Origin: Denitrobaculum tricleocarpae
GTDB lineage: Bacteria; Pseudomonadota; Alphaproteobacteria; Kiloniellales; Kiloniellaceae
Length of the DNA: 64,000 nucleotides
Assembly: GCF_007004665.1 (NCBI RefSeq)
Contig: NZ_ML660052.1
Coordinates: 806,001-870,000, forward strand
Reading direction: 5' to 3'
How positions within the stretch are numbered: position 1 is the first letter of the stretch; every line of letters begins with the position of its first letter. The notes beneath the pieces were generated by a model. That model saw only the letters and a program-made list of their open reading frames with translations. It made no database searches and had not been told where the DNA came from. This document shows positions 24,108 through 43,376 of this stretch, piece by piece. A program made the translations under genes and the position numbers.

Positions 24108-24485
24108 ATGGCTGATTTGGACAAATTGGTAGACGAGCTCTCGAAGCTCACTGTTATCGAAGCTGCTGAGCTGGCTTCAAAGCTCGAAGAATCCTGGGGC
24201 GTTTCCGCCGCTGCACCGGTTGCTGTTGCTGCCGTTGCCGGTGGTGGCGATGCAGGTGCTGCTGCTGAAGAGCAGACCGAGTTCGACGTTGTTCTTGCCG
24301 CTGCCGGCGAGAAGAAGATCAACGTGATTAAAGAAGTCCGCGCCATCACCGGTCTTGGTCTGAAAGAAGCCAAGGACCTGGTTGAGTCCGCACCGAAAGC
24401 CGTCAAGGAAGGTGCCAGCAAGGACGAAGCCGCAGAGCTTAAGAAGAAGCTCGAGGATGTTGGTGCGACGGTCGAGCTCAAGTAA
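24108..24485 (+). CDS. rplL: 50S ribosomal protein L7/L12
   Basis: 125 residues. The N-terminal dimer domain ([19 protein letters not shown]) is joined by an Ala/Val/Gly-rich hinge to the factor-binding domain ([37 protein letters not shown]). It recruits EF-Tu and EF-G, both encoded nearby. AGGAG precedes ATG 24108. It is present in several copies per ribosome, which fits the leader and downstream attenuator-like hairpin. Confidence 0.98.
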   Translation: MADLDKLVDELSKLTVIEAAELASKLEESWGVSAAAPVAVAAVAGGGDAGAAAEEQTEFDVVLAAAGEKKINVIKEVRAITGLGLKEAKDLVESAPKAVKEGASKDEAAELKKKLEDVGATVELK

Positions 24486-24515
24486 TCAGAGCCGATCGGA
24501 CGTAACGCAAGGTCC

Positions 24516-24554
24516 GGCCGGCGTGCGTGGGAAACCGCGTACGCCGCGTCGGCC
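24516..24554 (+). promoter_or_regulatory. GAAA-capped hairpin in the rplL-rpoB spacer
   Basis: Ten consecutive pairs (24521-24530 with 24535-24544, two G-T wobbles) close a GAAA tetraloop, with five more outer pairs (24516-24520 with 24550-24554) across a 5-nt bulge. There is no T run, so it resembles the processing or attenuation structure between rplL and rpoB in E. coli rather than a full terminator. Confidence 0.6.
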
Positions 24555-24742
24555 TTCTGCGTATTTTGATTTGGGCCTGTTCGCAGCAGGCCGGCCGGAT
24601 GGAACCGAAGGCCTAAAACCGGGTTCCTCGGGCGGGATGCCGCTGATCGCAGAGAGTGAAACTGCTGGTCCGGTGTTTCGTGAAAAACAAAGATTCTTGG
24701 CGCACCCGCGCCAAAACCTGATGCAACGAGGACATGACTGAC

Positions 24743-28912
<4,170 letters not shown>

Positions 28913-28914
28913 GA

Positions 28915-28966
28915 CGAGCGGATGATCTTGCCGGCGCATTTGTAACGGATGTGCCGGCAGCGCTCG
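28915..28966 (+). promoter_or_regulatory. Two-tier hairpin in the rpoB-rpoC spacer
   Basis: An 11-bp inner stem (28929-28939 with 28949-28959, one G-T wobble, 9-nt loop) lies inside a 6-bp outer stem (CGAGCG 28915-28920 with CGCTCG 28961-28966). It fills most of the 88-bp spacer and ends about 34 nt before rpoC. An RNase III site or translation control of rpoC is possible. Confidence 0.6.
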
Positions 28967-28973
28967 CTTTTAG

Positions 28974-33200
<4,227 letters not shown>

Positions 33201-33231
33201 CCGCCGACTCAGATAGATCATTGCGTTAAAG

Positions 33232-33285
33232 CGCCGCCGCCGGGTTCTTTTCTTTCAAGAATCCCGGCGGCGGCGTTGTCTTTTT
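33232..33285 (+). terminator. Strong rho-independent terminator after rpoC
   Basis: CGCCGCCGCCGGG plus TTCTT pairs with AAGAA plus TCCCGGCGGCGGCG (33232-33249 with 33257-33275, one bulged base), followed by TTGTCTTTTT. It starts 32 bp after the rpoC stop. Confidence 0.92.
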
Positions 33286-33313
33286 GACCCGCAAAAAAAG
33301 GGTTTCCAAAGGC

Positions 33314-33342
33314 TTGACGCGGTAGGGGTGCATCAATAGTAT
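33314..33342 (+). promoter_or_regulatory. Promoter of the rpsL-rpsG-fusA-tuf operon
   Basis: TTGACG (33314-33319) and TAGTAT (33337-33342) with an ideal 17-bp spacer, directly after the rpoC terminator. It predicts a leader of about 170 nt before rpsL; the rest of the 33201-33519 spacer shows no gene. Confidence 0.7.
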
Positions 33343-33519
33343 GCGCCAACCTTGAGGGGGCTGGTGGTAGATCCAGTGCGGTTTAGACGCAGCCTCGACG
33401 GTACACGAGATGAAAAATTTAATTGCTGTTTCAGACGGCGCTGAAAGCTCCGCGGGGGTAAGGCTATTGCCCCGCCGCGGTGCTTTGCTTCGAGAGCTAG
33501 GTTTAAGGAAGTAACCTGA

Positions 33520-33891
33520 ATGCCGACGATTAACCAATTGATCCGTAAGCCGCGTAAAGCGCCTGTCACACGGAACAAAGTACCGGCGCTGGAAGCCTGC
33601 CCGCAAAAGCGGGGGGTTTGCACGCGCGTCTATACCACCACACCGAAGAAGCCGAACTCGGCGCTGCGTAAAGTTGCGCGTGTCCGCCTGACCAACGGCT
33701 TCGAAGTCACCAGCTACATCCCGGGCGAAGGTCATAACCTTCAGGAGCACTCGGTAGTCATGCTGCGCGGCGGGCGCGTCAAGGATTTGCCCGGTGTTCG
33801 CTATCACATCATTCGCGGCACCTTGGATACACAGGGTGTCAAGGATCGCCGTCAGCGCCGTTCGAAGTACGGCGCCAAACGGCCGAAATAA
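33520..33891 (+). CDS. rpsL: 30S ribosomal protein S12
   Basis: 123 residues at the decoding centre. [18 protein letters not shown] and [12 protein letters not shown] keep the two lysines (positions 42-43 and 87-88 in the usual numbering) whose change gives streptomycin resistance, so the sequence is of the sensitive type. AAGGAAG lies before ATG 33520. It opens the str operon after its own promoter and leader. Confidence 0.98.
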   Translation: MPTINQLIRKPRKAPVTRNKVPALEACPQKRGVCTRVYTTTPKKPNSALRKVARVRLTNGFEVTSYIPGEGHNLQEHSVVMLRGGRVKDLPGVRYHIIRGTLDTQGVKDRRQRRSKYGAKRPK

Positions 33892-34377
<486 letters not shown>

Positions 34378-34398
34378 CGAAGCAAGAGAGCCCGCGTC

Positions 34399-36474
34399 AT
34401 GTCTCGCACCACTCCACTTGAGCGCTATCGCAACATCGGCATCATGGCCCACATCGATGCCGGTAAGACGACCACAACAGAGCGCGTTCTGTATTACACC
34501 GGTGTTTCCCACAAGATCGGTGAGGTCCACGATGGCAACGCCACCATGGATTGGATGGAGCAGGAGCAGGAGCGGGGTATCACCATTACCTCTGCGGCCA
34601 CGACCTGTTTCTGGAACGATCACCGGATCAACATCATCGACACTCCGGGCCACGTCGACTTCACGATTGAAGTCGAGCGTTCGCTCCGGGTTCTCGACGG
34701 CGCTGTCGCGGTGTTTGACTCGGTTGCCGGTGTCGAGCCGCAGTCCGAGACGGTCTGGCGTCAGGCCGACAAGTACAACGTGCCGCGGATCTGCTTCGTC
34801 AACAAAATGGACCGTATCGGTGCCGATTTTTACCGCTGCGTAGACATGATCGTTGACCGTCTCGGCGCAACGCCGCTGGTGATGCAGCTGCCGATCGGCT
34901 CCGAGAGCGACTTCCTGGGCGTTGTCGATCTGATCAAGATGAAGGCGATCGTCTGGAAAGACGAGACCATGGGCGCGGAATATGTCGAAGAAGACATTCC
35001 GGCCGATCTTGCCGACAAGGCTGCGGAATACCGCGAGAAGCTTCTCGATCTTGCGGTTGAGCAGGACGATGCGGCGATGGAAGCCTATCTTGAAGGCAAC
35101 GAGCCGGATGCCGAGACGCTGAAGCGCTGCATCCGTAAGGGAGCTTGCTCTTCTTCCTTTGTCCCGGTTCTTTGCGGAACGGCCTTTAAAAACAAGGGTG
35201 TGCAGCCGCTTCTCGATGCTGTGGTCGATTTCCTGCCGTCCCCGATCGATGTCGACTCGGTGACCGGCGTTAAGCCCGACACGGAAGAAGAGCTGGTCCG
35301 CAAGACCTCTGACGACGAGCCTGCGTCTGCGCTGGCCTTCAAGATCATGACCGACCCCTTCGTCGGCTCCCTGACCTTCGTGCGTGTCTACTCGGGCGTC
35401 TTCACCACCGGTACCCAGATCCTGAACTCGGTCAAGGGCAACCGCGAGCGTGTTGGCCGGATGCTGCAGATGCACTCCAACCACCGTGAAGACATCAAGG
35501 AAGCCCGCGCGGGCGACATCGTCGCTATTGCCGGCCTGAAGAGCACGACCACCGGTGAAACGCTGTGTGATCCGCTGAAGCCGATTATTCTGGAGCGCAT
35601 GGAATTCCCCGATCCGGTGATCGAGGTCGCTGTCGAGCCGAAGACCAAGGCCGACCAGGAAAAGATGGGTGTCGCTCTGGGCCGTCTGGCGCAGGAAGAT
35701 CCGTCCTTCCGGGTTTCGACCGATGTCGAGAGCGGTCAGACCGTGATCAAAGGCATGGGCGAGCTTCACCTCGACATCATCGTCGACCGCATGAAGCGCG
35801 AATTCAAAGTCGATGCGAATGTCGGTGCACCGCAGGTGGCGTATCGTGAGACTATTTCCCGCGCGGCCGAGGTCGACTACACCCACAAGAAACAGTCGGG
35901 TGGTTCCGGTCAGTTCGCACGTATCAAGCTGACCTTCGAGCCGGTCGATCCGGGCGAAGGTTATTCCTTCGACAACTCGATTTCCGGTGGTGCGGTTCCG
36001 AAAGAATTCATCCCGGGCGTTGAAAAGGGCCTGATTGCCGCGCAGGCAACGGGCGTGATGGCCGGTTTCCCGGTGATCGACTTCAAGGTCACGCTGACCG
36101 ATGGCGCCAGCCATGACGTCGACTCCTCGGTTCTGGCATTCGAAATTGCGGCCCGCGCCGCCTTCCGCGAAGGCGTGCAGAAGGCCGGACCTGCTCTTCT
36201 TGAGCCGGTCATGAAGGTTGAGGTTGTGACGCCCGAAGAATACATGGGCGACATCATCGGCGATCTGAATAGCCGCCGCGGCAACGTGTCCGGTATGGAC
36301 AACCGCGGCAACGCACAGGTGATCAACGCGATGGTCCCCCTTGCGAACATGTTCGGTTACGTTAACAACCTGCGCTCCATGAGCCAGGGCCGGGCACAGT
36401 ACACCATGCATTTTGACCACTATGAGCGGGTGCCGCAGGCAGTCGCGGACGAGGTGGTCGCCAAGATGGCCTAA
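34399..36474 (+). CDS. fusA: Translation elongation factor G
   Basis: 691-residue translocation GTPase. G1 AHIDAGKT (residues 17-24), G2/switch [16 protein letters not shown]3 DTPGHVDFT and G4 NKMD are intact, with domains II-V following ([20 protein letters not shown] in domain [10 protein letters not shown] in domain V). It is the third gene of the str operon, 21 bp after rpsG and 48 bp before tuf copy 2. No duplicate fusA is seen in the window. Confidence 0.98.
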   Translation: MSRTTPLERYRNIGIMAHIDAGKTTTTERVLYYTGVSHKIGEVHDGNATMDWMEQEQERGITITSAATTCFWNDHRINIIDTPGHVDFTIEVERSLRVLDGAVAVFDSVAGVEPQSETVWRQADKYNVPRICFVNKMDRIGADFYRCVDMIVDRLGATPLVMQLPIGSESDFLGVVDLIKMKAIVWKDETMGAEYVEEDIPADLADKAAEYREKLLDLAVEQDDAAMEAYLEGNEPDAETLKRCIRKGACSSSFVPVLCGTAFKNKGVQPLLDAVVDFLPSPIDVDSVTGVKPDTEEELVRKTSDDEPASALAFKIMTDPFVGSLTFVRVYSGVFTTGTQILNSVKGNRERVGRMLQMHSNHREDIKEARAGDIVAIAGLKSTTTGETLCDPLKPIILERMEFPDPVIEVAVEPKTKADQEKMGVALGRLAQEDPSFRVSTDVESGQTVIKGMGELHLDIIVDRMKREFKVDANVGAPQVAYRETISRAAEVDYTHKKQSGGSGQFARIKLTFEPVDPGEGYSFDNSISGGAVPKEFIPGVEKGLIAAQATGVMAGFPVIDFKVTLTDGASHDVDSSVLAFEIAARAAFREGVQKAGPALLEPVMKVEVVTPEEYMGDIIGDLNSRRGNVSGMDNRGNAQVINAMVPLANMFGYVNNLRSMSQGRAQYTMHFDHYERVPQAVADEVVAKMA

Positions 36475-36522
36475 CCCGCGCAGGCGTGGTTTTGATCATC
36501 CTATGGACGGAGAATAGAGAAG

Positions 36523-37713
36523 ATGGCTAAGGAAAAGTTTGAGCGGAATAAGCCGCACTGTAACGTTGGTACGATTGGTCACGTTGACCATGGTAAGACG
36601 ACGTTGACGGCAGCGATTACGAAGGTTTTGGCTGAGAGCGGCGGTGCGGAGTTTTCCGCGTACGACCAGATTGACAAGGCGCCTGAAGAGAAGGCGCGCG
36701 GGATCACGATTTCGACGGCACACGTTGAGTATGAGACGGATAACCGTCACTACGCGCACGTTGACTGTCCCGGTCACGCCGACTACGTGAAGAACATGAT
36801 CACGGGTGCGGCGCAGATGGACGGCGCGATCCTTGTTGTTTCCGCTGCCGACGGTCCGATGCCTCAGACCCGCGAGCACATTCTGCTTGCGCGTCAGGTT
36901 GGCGTTCCCGCGATTGTGATCTTCATGAACAAGGTCGACCAGGTTGACGACGAAGAGCTTCTTGAGCTTGTCGAGCTTGAGATCCGCGAGCTTCTGTCTT
37001 CGTACGATTTCCCGGGCGACGATATTCCGATCATCAAGGGGTCTGCTCTTGCGGCTCTTGAAGACGGCGACGCCGCGATCGGTAAAGACGCGATCCTGGA
37101 GCTGATGGCTGCTGTCGACAGCTACATCCCGCAGCCTGACCGTCCAGTTGACCGTCCGTTCCTGATGCCGATCGAGGATGTTTTCTCGATTTCGGGCCGT
37201 GGTACGGTTGTTACGGGCCGTGTTGAGAGCGGTATCGTGAAGGTCGGCGACGAGATCGAGATTGTGGGTCTGAAGGAGACGAAGAAGACGACCTGCACGG
37301 GCGTTGAGATGTTCCGCAAGCTTCTGGACTCTGGCGAGGCGGGCGACAACATCGGCGCGCTTCTGCGTGGTGTCGGTCGTGAAGACGTTGAGCGTGGTCA
37401 GGTTCTTGCGAAGCCGGGTTCGATTACGCCGCACACGAATTTCAAGGCCGAAGCCTACATCCTGACGAAGGAAGAGGGCGGCCGTCATACGCCGTTTTTC
37501 ACGAACTACCGTCCGCAGTTTTACTTCCGTACGACGGACGTGACGGGTGTTGTGACGCTTCCTGAAGGCACGGAGATGGTGATGCCTGGCGACAACATCG
37601 CGATGACGGTCGAGCTGATCGCGCCGATCGCGATGGACGAAGGCCTGCGTTTCGCGATCCGCGAAGGCGGCCGCACCGTCGGTGCAGGCGTCGTCGCAGG
37701 CATCGTTAAGTAA
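36523..37713 (+). CDS. tuf: Translation elongation factor Tu, copy 2
   Basis: 396 residues, identical in protein sequence to copy 1 at 19702. The two genes differ at two synonymous bases only (codons near positions 13 and 24). It occupies the classical tufA place after fusA. Flanking DNA is unrelated between copies, so the match stops at the gene borders, which points to ongoing gene conversion. It is followed by a CGGCCG hairpin and the structured rpsJ leader. Confidence 0.98.
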   Translation: MAKEKFERNKPHCNVGTIGHVDHGKTTLTAAITKVLAESGGAEFSAYDQIDKAPEEKARGITISTAHVEYETDNRHYAHVDCPGHADYVKNMITGAAQMDGAILVVSAADGPMPQTREHILLARQVGVPAIVIFMNKVDQVDDEELLELVELEIRELLSSYDFPGDDIPIIKGSALAALEDGDAAIGKDAILELMAAVDSYIPQPDRPVDRPFLMPIEDVFSISGRGTVVTGRVESGIVKVGDEIEIVGLKETKKTTCTGVEMFRKLLDSGEAGDNIGALLRGVGREDVERGQVLAKPGSITPHTNFKAEAYILTKEEGGRHTPFFTNYRPQFYFRTTDVTGVVTLPEGTEMVMPGDNIAMTVELIAPIAMDEGLRFAIREGGRTVGAGVVAGIVK

Positions 37714-37785
37714 TCCAGATTTACCTCGGGTAATTCGCGGCCGGATAACGGCCGGGTTCAAACAGTTATAGAACGCGAAAGGGGC

Positions 37786-37837
37786 GCCGGTATCAGGTGC
37801 GTGGCTCAACGAGCCCGAAGAGATCCTGATCACCGGC
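37786..37837 (+). promoter_or_regulatory. Structured leader before the S10 operon
   Basis: GCCGGTATCAGG (37786-37797) pairs with CCTGATCACCGGC (37825-37837) with one bulged base. Inside is GGCTC-AAC-GAGCC (37803-37815). The structure ends 17 nt before the rpsJ start in the 141-bp tuf-rpsJ spacer. In E. coli the S10 leader is the target of L4; the encoded L4 is two genes downstream. Confidence 0.6.
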
Positions 37838-37854
37838 AGCCATAGGGGCTGAAA

Positions 37855-38169
37855 ATGGACAGCCAGAATATTAGAATACGGCTTAAAGCCTTCGATCATC
37901 GGGTGCTCGACACGTCGACCGCCGAGATCGTCGGAACTGCCAAGCGGACGGGCGCACAGGTACGCGGTCCGATCCCACTGCCGACCCGCATTGAGAAGTT
38001 CACGGTTCTCCGTGGCCCTCACATCGACAAGAAGAGCCGCGAACAGTTCGAAATCCGGACTCACAAGCGTCTTCTGGACATTGTCGACCCTACACCGCAG
38101 ACCGTTGACGCGCTGATGAAGCTCGACCTGGCCGCCGGTGTAGACGTCGAGATCAAGCTGAAAGGCTAA
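37855..38169 (+). CDS. rpsJ: 30S ribosomal protein S10
   Basis: 104 residues, also the NusE antitermination factor. [21 protein letters not shown] and [20 protein letters not shown] are diagnostic. It is the first gene of the S10 operon, behind a strong leader structure, and 5 bp before rplC. S10 can bridge the ribosome to NusG, encoded upstream in this window. Confidence 0.98.
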   Translation: MDSQNIRIRLKAFDHRVLDTSTAEIVGTAKRTGAQVRGPIPLPTRIEKFTVLRGPHIDKKSREQFEIRTHKRLLDIVDPTPQTVDALMKLDLAAGVDVEIKLKG

Positions 38170-38174
38170 GGGAT

Positions 38175-38954
38175 ATGCGCACGGGTATGATTGCGCAGAA
38201 GCTTGGCATGACGCGCGTGTTCACCGATGAAGGTCAACACGTTCCTGTCACCGTTCTTAAGGTTGACAAGTGTCAGGTCGTTGCAGTGCGCACGAAAGAA
38301 TCGGACGGCTATGCTGCCGTTCAGTTGGGTAACGGAAAGGCGAAGGTCAAACGCGTGACCAAGCCGATGCGGGGCCATTACGCGAAAGCCAAGGTCGAGC
38401 CGAAGCGCAAGCTTGGCGAGTTCCGGGTTTCCGACGACGCGCTTCTGGAAGTTGGCCAGGAGCTCTCGGTCAACCACTTCGTGGCTGGCCAGTTCGTCGA
38501 CGTGACCGGGACCTCGATCGGTAAGGGTTTCGCTGGTGCCATGAAGCGCCATAACTTCGGTGGCCTGCGGGCGACCCATGGTGTCTCGGTCTCGCACCGT
38601 AGTCATGGTTCGACTGGTAACAGTCAGGATCCGGGTAAGGTCTTCAAGGGTAAGAAGATGGCCGGTCACATGGGTGATGTGCGGGTAACCACGCAGAACC
38701 TCAAGATCGTCTCGACCGACGAAGACCGTGGTCTCATCCTGGTCAAGGGTGCGGTCCCCGGCGCTGAAGGCGGCTGGGTCCGGATCAGCGATGCGGTGAA
38801 GCGCGCTCTGCCCAAGGACGTGCCTTTCCCGGCCGGGATCGTTGCGGCTGCGGTTGAAGAAGCACCTGCCGAGGCCCCTGAAGAAGCTCCGGCTGAAGCA
38901 GAAGCCCCTGCAGCAGAGGCTCCCGAAGCCGCTAGCGAAGATAAGGATCAATGA
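38175..38954 (+). CDS. rplC: 50S ribosomal protein L3 with an acidic Ala/Glu/Pro C-terminal extension
   Basis: 259 residues; the body ([41 protein letters not shown], near the peptidyl-transferase centre) is normal. The last ~35 residues are a low-complexity tail made of Ala, Glu and Pro ending in KDQ, roughly 40 residues beyond the usual length. The stop overlaps an ATG at the start of the next gene. The tail looks disordered and its role is unknown. Confidence 0.97.
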   Translation: MRTGMIAQKLGMTRVFTDEGQHVPVTVLKVDKCQVVAVRTKESDGYAAVQLGNGKAKVKRVTKPMRGHYAKAKVEPKRKLGEFRVSDDALLEVGQELSVNHFVAGQFVDVTGTSIGKGFAGAMKRHNFGGLRATHGVSVSHRSHGSTGNSQDPGKVFKGKKMAGHMGDVRVTTQNLKIVSTDEDRGLILVKGAVPGAEGGWVRISDAVKRALPKDVPFPAGIVAAAVEEAPAEAPEEAPAEAEAPAAEAPEAASEDKDQ

Positions 38955-38956
38955 CC

Positions 38957-39577
38957 ATGAAGTGTTCGGTCACGACCCTCGAAAACAAAGCCGCCGGCGA
39001 GATTGAGTTGAACGACTCGGTCTTCGGACTTCCCGTCCGGGCGGACATTCTGGGCCGCATGGTCAACTGGCAGCTCGCGAAGCGGCGCGCCGGTAACCAC
39101 AAGGTCAAGGGACGGAGTGAAGTTTCCGGTTCGACCCGGAAGATCACCAAGCAAAAAGGTGGCGGCGGTGCCCGTCACGGTAGCATCCGTGCCCCGATCT
39201 TCCGTGGCGGTGGCGTTGTCCATGGTCCGGTCGTTCGGGATCACAATCTGGACCTGCCCAAGAAGGTCCGGAAGCTGGCTCTCAAGACGGCTCTGTCGTC
39301 CAAGGCGGCTGACGGAAAGCTGATCGTTCTGGACAGCGCGGACGTCAAGGATGCCAAGACTTCGGCTCTGTCGAAGCAGTTCGGCACACTCGGCTGGGGT
39401 TCGGTGCTGGTCATCGACGGTGCGGCTGTAAACGAGGGCTTTGCCCGCGCAGCCCGCAACATTCCCGGCGTCGACGTTCTGCCGCAGCAGGGTGCCAATG
39501 TTTACGACATTCTGCGGCGCGACACTCTAGTGTTGACCAAAGATGCTGTAGAAGCGCTGGAGGCGCGACTGAAATGA
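38957..39577 (+). CDS. rplD: 50S ribosomal protein L4
   Basis: 206 residues from ATG 38957 ([14 protein letters not shown]), preferred over ATG 38951 because AAGGA (38943-38947) is then 9 nt away. The extended loop ([22 protein letters not shown]) lines the exit tunnel. L4 is the autoregulator of the S10 operon in gammaproteobacteria; whether it acts on the leader seen here is unknown. Its stop overlaps the rplW start (ATGA). Confidence 0.97.
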   Translation: MKCSVTTLENKAAGEIELNDSVFGLPVRADILGRMVNWQLAKRRAGNHKVKGRSEVSGSTRKITKQKGGGGARHGSIRAPIFRGGGVVHGPVVRDHNLDLPKKVRKLALKTALSSKAADGKLIVLDSADVKDAKTSALSKQFGTLGWGSVLVIDGAAVNEGFARAARNIPGVDVLPQQGANVYDILRRDTLVLTKDAVEALEARLK

Positions 39578-39906
39578 GTAAGGGGCGCGCGCGCAACAAG
39601 CCGCCGGTGACGATTTCCAAGGAGCGGATGTACGAAGTGATTCGTCAGCCGGTCGTGACGGAAAAATCGACATTGGGTTCAGAGCACAACCAGGTTGCCT
39701 TCAAGGTGGCCATGGATGCGACCAAGCCGGAGATCGCTCTGGCGGTCGAAGGTCTGTTCGATGTCAAGGTGAAGGCGGTTAACACCCTTCGCCAGGCCGG
39801 CAAGACAAAGCGGTTCAAGGGTCGTCCGGGCCGCCGGGTCGAAGTCAAGAAAGCATACGTCACGTTAGAAGAGGGTCACAGCATCGACGTGACCACGGGA
39901 ATCTGA
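39574..39906 (+). CDS. rplW: 50S ribosomal protein L23
   Basis: 110 residues at the tunnel exit, docking site for trigger factor and [19 protein letters not shown] and [16 protein letters not shown] are family marks. A basic N-terminal piece of about 15 residues ([15 protein letters not shown]) precedes the usual start. Translation is coupled to rplD by a 4-bp overlap. The alternative start at Met19 (MYEVIRQP) cannot be ruled out. Confidence 0.96.
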   Translation: MSKGRARNKPPVTISKERMYEVIRQPVVTEKSTLGSEHNQVAFKVAMDATKPEIALAVEGLFDVKVKAVNTLRQAGKTKRFKGRPGRRVEVKKAYVTLEEGHSIDVTTGI

Positions 39907-39910
39907 AGCA

Positions 39911-40741
39911 ATGGCGCTAAAAACTTACAGTCCGACGACGCCATCACGCCGTAATCTGGTGCTGATCGACCGTTCGGGTCTCTGGAAGGGCAAGCCGGTC
40001 AAGAAACTGACCGAGGGCCTGACCAAGAGTGGCGGACGCAACAACACCGGCCGGGTTACCGCCCGCCGGCAGGGTGGCGGTCACAAACGCAACTATCGTA
40101 TTGTCGATTTCAAGCGTCGCAAGTTCGACGTGGCCGCGACGGTTCAGCGGATTGAATACGATCCGAACCGGACCGCGTTTATCGCGCTCATCGAATATGC
40201 CGATGGCGAGCTCTCCTACATCCTGGCGCCCCAGCGTCTGGCCGTGGGCGACAAGGTCATCTCCGGCGCAAAGGCCGACATCAAGCCCGGCAACGCGATG
40301 CCGCTCGGCTCGATCCCGGTCGGAACGATCGTGCACAACGTCGAGATGAAGCCGAGCAAAGGCGGCCAGATCGCCCGCTCGGCTGGCACCTATGTTCAGA
40401 TCGTCGGCCGCGACGCCGGTTACGCTCTGCTGCGTCTTGGATCGGGCGAAGTCCGCATGGTCCGGTCGGAATGCATGGCGACCATCGGCGCCGTCTCGAA
40501 CCCCGACGAGTCGAACCAGAAATTGGGCAAGGCCGGCCGCAAGCGCTGGATGGGCAAACGCCCATCGGTCCGCGGTGTCGCCATGAACCCGATTGACCAT
40601 CCGCACGGCGGCGGCGAAGGCCGCACCTCCGGCGGTCGCCATCCGGTGACCCCCTGGGGCAAGCCGACGAAGGGCGCCAAGACGCGCCGTAACAAGAAGA
40701 CGGACGGCCTCATCGTGCGCCGCCGTCACAAGAAACGCTAG
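39911..40741 (+). CDS. rplB: 50S ribosomal protein L2
   Basis: 276 residues, essential for peptidyl transferase and subunit association. [20 protein letters not shown] starts the protein; [20 protein letters not shown] and the highly conserved C-terminal [20 protein letters not shown], holding the functional His, are present. It lies 4 bp after rplW. Confidence 0.98.
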   Translation: MALKTYSPTTPSRRNLVLIDRSGLWKGKPVKKLTEGLTKSGGRNNTGRVTARRQGGGHKRNYRIVDFKRRKFDVAATVQRIEYDPNRTAFIALIEYADGELSYILAPQRLAVGDKVISGAKADIKPGNAMPLGSIPVGTIVHNVEMKPSKGGQIARSAGTYVQIVGRDAGYALLRLGSGEVRMVRSECMATIGAVSNPDESNQKLGKAGRKRWMGKRPSVRGVAMNPIDHPHGGGEGRTSGGRHPVTPWGKPTKGAKTRRNKKTDGLIVRRRHKKR

Positions 40742-40753
40742 GGGAAGGCCGCC

Positions 40754-41032
40754 ATGGCTCGCTCCGTATGGAAAGGTCCGTTCGTCGATGGTTATCTGCT
40801 GAAGAAGGCAGATACAGTCAGAGGTTCCGGACGCAACGAAATCATTAAGACCTGGTCGCGCCGCTCGACGATCATGCCGCAGTTTGTCGGCCTGACCTTC
40901 GGTGTCTACAACGGCCAGAAGTTCCTGCCGGTTCTGGTGACCGAAAATATGGTCGGTCACAAGTTCGGCGAATTCTCTCCGACGCGGACCTACTACGGTC
41001 ACGCCGCGGATAAGAAATCCAAGAGGGGCTAA
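40754..41032 (+). CDS. rpsS: 30S ribosomal protein S19
   Basis: 92 residues in the 30S head, contacting S13 (encoded at 49545). [38 protein letters not shown] and [22 protein letters not shown], each a normal family segment, are seen. Length is standard. It lies 12 bp after rplB and 2 bp before rplV. Confidence 0.98.
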   Translation: MARSVWKGPFVDGYLLKKADTVRGSGRNEIIKTWSRRSTIMPQFVGLTFGVYNGQKFLPVLVTENMVGHKFGEFSPTRTYYGHAADKKSKRG

Positions 41033-41034
41033 CG

Positions 41035-41415
41035 ATGAGTAAGTCGAAAACCCCGCGCGCATTGGCTGAGAACGAAGCCAGGGCAATTGCGCTGAACATG
41101 CGGACCAGCTCTCAGAAGCTGAACCTGGTTGCTGCGAGCATTCGTGGCAAATCGGCCGAAAACGCCCTGGCGGAGCTGAGCTTCTCCAAGCGCCGGATCG
41201 CCGGTGAGGTGAAGAAGGTTCTGCAGTCGGCCATTGCCAATGCGGAGAACAACCATCAGCTCGACGTCGACCGTCTGTATGTGGCGGAAGCTTCGGTGGG
41301 CAAGAGCTTCACCATGAAGCGCTTCCGGGCCCGTGCCCGCGGCCGGGTTGGCCGGATTGTGAAACCGTGGAGCCGCCTGACCGTGGTTGTGCGCGAGCGT
41401 GAGGAGACGGCGTAA
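41035..41415 (+). CDS. rplV: 50S ribosomal protein L22
   Basis: 126 residues. The beta-hairpin loop that reaches into the exit tunnel is formed by the C-terminal [20 protein letters not shown], where macrolide-resistance changes occur elsewhere; here it looks wild type. The stop TAA shares its last base with the rpsC ATG. Confidence 0.98.
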   Translation: MSKSKTPRALAENEARAIALNMRTSSQKLNLVAASIRGKSAENALAELSFSKRRIAGEVKKVLQSAIANAENNHQLDVDRLYVAEASVGKSFTMKRFRARARGRVGRIVKPWSRLTVVVREREETA

Positions 41416-42092
41416 TGGGTCATAAAGTTAATCCAATCGGCCTGCGCGTCGGTATCAACCGGACCTGGGACTCCCGCTGGTTCGCCGATGCGAATTATTC
41501 TGACCTGCTGCTTGAGGATCTCGAGCTGCGCAAGTTCCTGCGCAAGCGCCTGCATCAGGCCGGTATCTCCCGGATCGTGATCGAGCGTCCGGCGAAAAAG
41601 GCCCGTGTGACGATCTACACGGCCCGGCCGGGTGTGGTCATCGGTAAGAAGGGTGCGGACATCGAGAAGCTCCGCGCGGCTCTTCAGAAGCGCACCAGCA
41701 GCGAAGTTCACTTGAACATCGTTGAGGTTCGCAAGCCCGAAATCGACGCCAAGCTGGTCGCCGAGAACATCGCCAGCCAGCTGGAGCGCCGCGTGGCCTT
41801 CCGCCGGGCGATGAAGCGTTCGGTTCAGTCCGCCATGCGCCTGGGCGCCGGTGGCATCCGGATCAACTGCGCCGGCCGTCTGGGCGGTGCTGAAATCGCC
41901 CGGACCGAGTGGTACCGTGAAGGCCGCGTGCCTCTGCACACCCTTCGCGCCGATGTCGATTACGGCGAAGCGACGGCACAGACGACCTATGGCGCTTGCG
42001 GCGTAAAGGTATGGGTCTTCAAGGGAGAAATCCTGGCCCACGACCCGATGGCGCAGGACAAGCGGTCGCAGGATTTGCAGGCTGCACGTTAA
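41415..42092 (+). CDS. rpsC: 30S ribosomal protein S3
   Basis: 225 residues with an N-terminal KH domain ([18 protein letters not shown], containing the GXXG-type loop) and a C-terminal S3 domain ([20 protein letters not shown]). It forms part of the mRNA entry helicase site. It begins [20 protein letters not shown] and overlaps rplV by one base. Confidence 0.98.
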   Translation: MGHKVNPIGLRVGINRTWDSRWFADANYSDLLLEDLELRKFLRKRLHQAGISRIVIERPAKKARVTIYTARPGVVIGKKGADIEKLRAALQKRTSSEVHLNIVEVRKPEIDAKLVAENIASQLERRVAFRRAMKRSVQSAMRLGAGGIRINCAGRLGGAEIARTEWYREGRVPLHTLRADVDYGEATAQTTYGACGVKVWVFKGEILAHDPMAQDKRSQDLQAAR

Positions 42093-42118
42093 GCAGTCAG
42101 GCTTGAGGAAATAGAGCA

Positions 42119-42538
42119 ATGTTGCAACCAAAGCGGACCAAATTCCGCAAAGCCCATAAGGGCCGGATCCATGGCAAGGCGAAGGGCGGGACCTCCCTGA
42201 ACTTCGGTGCCTACGGTATGAAGGCAATGACGCCCGGTCGCGTTTCGGCGCGCCAGATCGAGGCTGCCCGCCGGACCATCACCCGCCACATGAAGCGTGT
42301 CGGTAAACTCTGGATCCGCGTCTTCCCGGACGTGCCGGTTTCGAGCAAACCAGCCGAAGTCCGTCAGGGTAAGGGTAAGGGTAACCCGGAGTGGTGGGCG
42401 GCCCGGGTCAAGCCCGGCCGGGTCATGTTTGAACTCGATGGCGTTCCCATGGAGCTCGCTCGTGAAGCATTCAAGCTGGCTTCGGCCAAGCTGCCGGTGC
42501 AAACCAAGTTCATCGCCCGTGCCGGCGAGGAGGGTTAA
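42119..42538 (+). CDS. rplP: 50S ribosomal protein L16
   Basis: 139 residues near the A-site and central protuberance. [20 protein letters not shown] and the [18 protein letters not shown] segment are diagnostic, as is [18 protein letters not shown]. The Arg modified by RoxA-type hydroxylases in other bacteria would lie in this region; modification cannot be seen. GAGG precedes ATG 42119. Confidence 0.98.
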   Translation: MLQPKRTKFRKAHKGRIHGKAKGGTSLNFGAYGMKAMTPGRVSARQIEAARRTITRHMKRVGKLWIRVFPDVPVSSKPAEVRQGKGKGNPEWWAARVKPGRVMFELDGVPMELAREAFKLASAKLPVQTKFIARAGEEG

Positions 42539-42541
42539 ATC

Positions 42542-42736
42542 ATGAAAGCGAGTGATCTGCGGGTTAAGACCCAGGACGAGTTGAAAGACGAGCTGATGGG
42601 ACTGCACAAAGAGCAGTTCAACCTTCGCTTCCAGAAGGCCAGTGGCCAGCTCGAAAATACGACGCGCGCACGACAGGTTCGCCGTGACATCGCGCGCATC
42701 AAAACCATCCTGCATCAAATGCAGGCCGTTTCTTAG
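42542..42736 (+). CDS. rpmC: 50S ribosomal protein L29
   Basis: 64 residues, two-helix protein at the tunnel exit next to L23. [20 protein letters not shown] and the [17 protein letters not shown] helix match the family. It is 3 bp after rplP and 10 bp before rpsQ. Confidence 0.96.
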   Translation: MKASDLRVKTQDELKDELMGLHKEQFNLRFQKASGQLENTTRARQVRRDIARIKTILHQMQAVS

Positions 42737-42746
42737 GAGAGTATCA

Positions 42747-42998
42747 ATGCCGCGTCGTGTGTTGCAGGGTGTGGTGGTTAGTGACAAGACCGATAAGACG
42801 GTGACCGTCTTGGTCGAGCGGCGCGTCATGCACCCCATCTACAAGAAGTTTATTAAGCGTTCGAAACGGTACCACGCCCATGATGAGACCAATGCGGTCA
42901 AAGCAGGCGAGACCGTTCGGATCCGTGAGTGCCGTCCGATTTCCAAGACCAAGAGCTGGGAAGTTTTCGACGAGACAGCCGCCAGCGCTGAAGGTTAG
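42747..42998 (+). CDS. rpsQ: 30S ribosomal protein S17
   Basis: 83 residues from ATG 42747, with TTAGGAGAG upstream; a longer open frame begins inside rpmC and is discarded. [40 protein letters not shown] and [17 protein letters not shown] are the OB-fold signature of S17. Confidence 0.97.
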   Translation: MPRRVLQGVVVSDKTDKTVTVLVERRVMHPIYKKFIKRSKRYHAHDETNAVKAGETVRIRECRPISKTKSWEVFDETAASAEG

Positions 42999-43007
42999 GG
43001 GCTCGCC

Positions 43008-43376
43008 ATGATTCAAATGCAATCCCAGCTCGATGTCGCCGACAATTCCGGCGCCCGTCGAGTCCAGTGCATCAAGGTGCTCGGCGGATCGAAGCGTAAG
43101 ACCGCAGGCGTCGGCGATGTCATCGTGGTGTCGGTGAAAGAAGCCATTCCGCGCGGACGTGTGAAGAAGGGCGATGTGCATCGCGCCGTGATCGTACGGA
43201 CCGCAAAGGAAATCCGTCGTGCAGATGGCAGCTCCATCCGTTTCGACAACAACGCTGCAGTCTTGATCAACAAGCAGGGCGAGCCGATCGGAACCCGTAT
43301 CTTCGGTCCGGTCACCCGCGAACTGCGTGCACGCCAGTACATGAAGATCATTTCTCTGGCGCCTGAGGTGCTGTGA
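43008..43376 (+). CDS. rplN: 50S ribosomal protein L14
   Basis: 122 residues, binds the silencing factor RsfS and bridges to the 30[21 protein letters not shown] and the C-terminal [20 protein letters not shown] are diagnostic. The stop TGA overlaps the rplX start codon by one base. Confidence 0.98.
   Translation: MIQMQSQLDVADNSGARRVQCIKVLGGSKRKTAGVGDVIVVSVKEAIPRGRVKKGDVHRAVIVRTAKEIRRADGSSIRFDNNAAVLINKQGEPIGTRIFGPVTRELRARQYMKIISLAPEVL

Noticed and set aside
36496-38064. Minus-strand open frame shared by both tuf loci
   Set aside because: The same shadow occurs opposite tuf copy 1 because the genes are nearly identical; it is not an independent duplicated gene.
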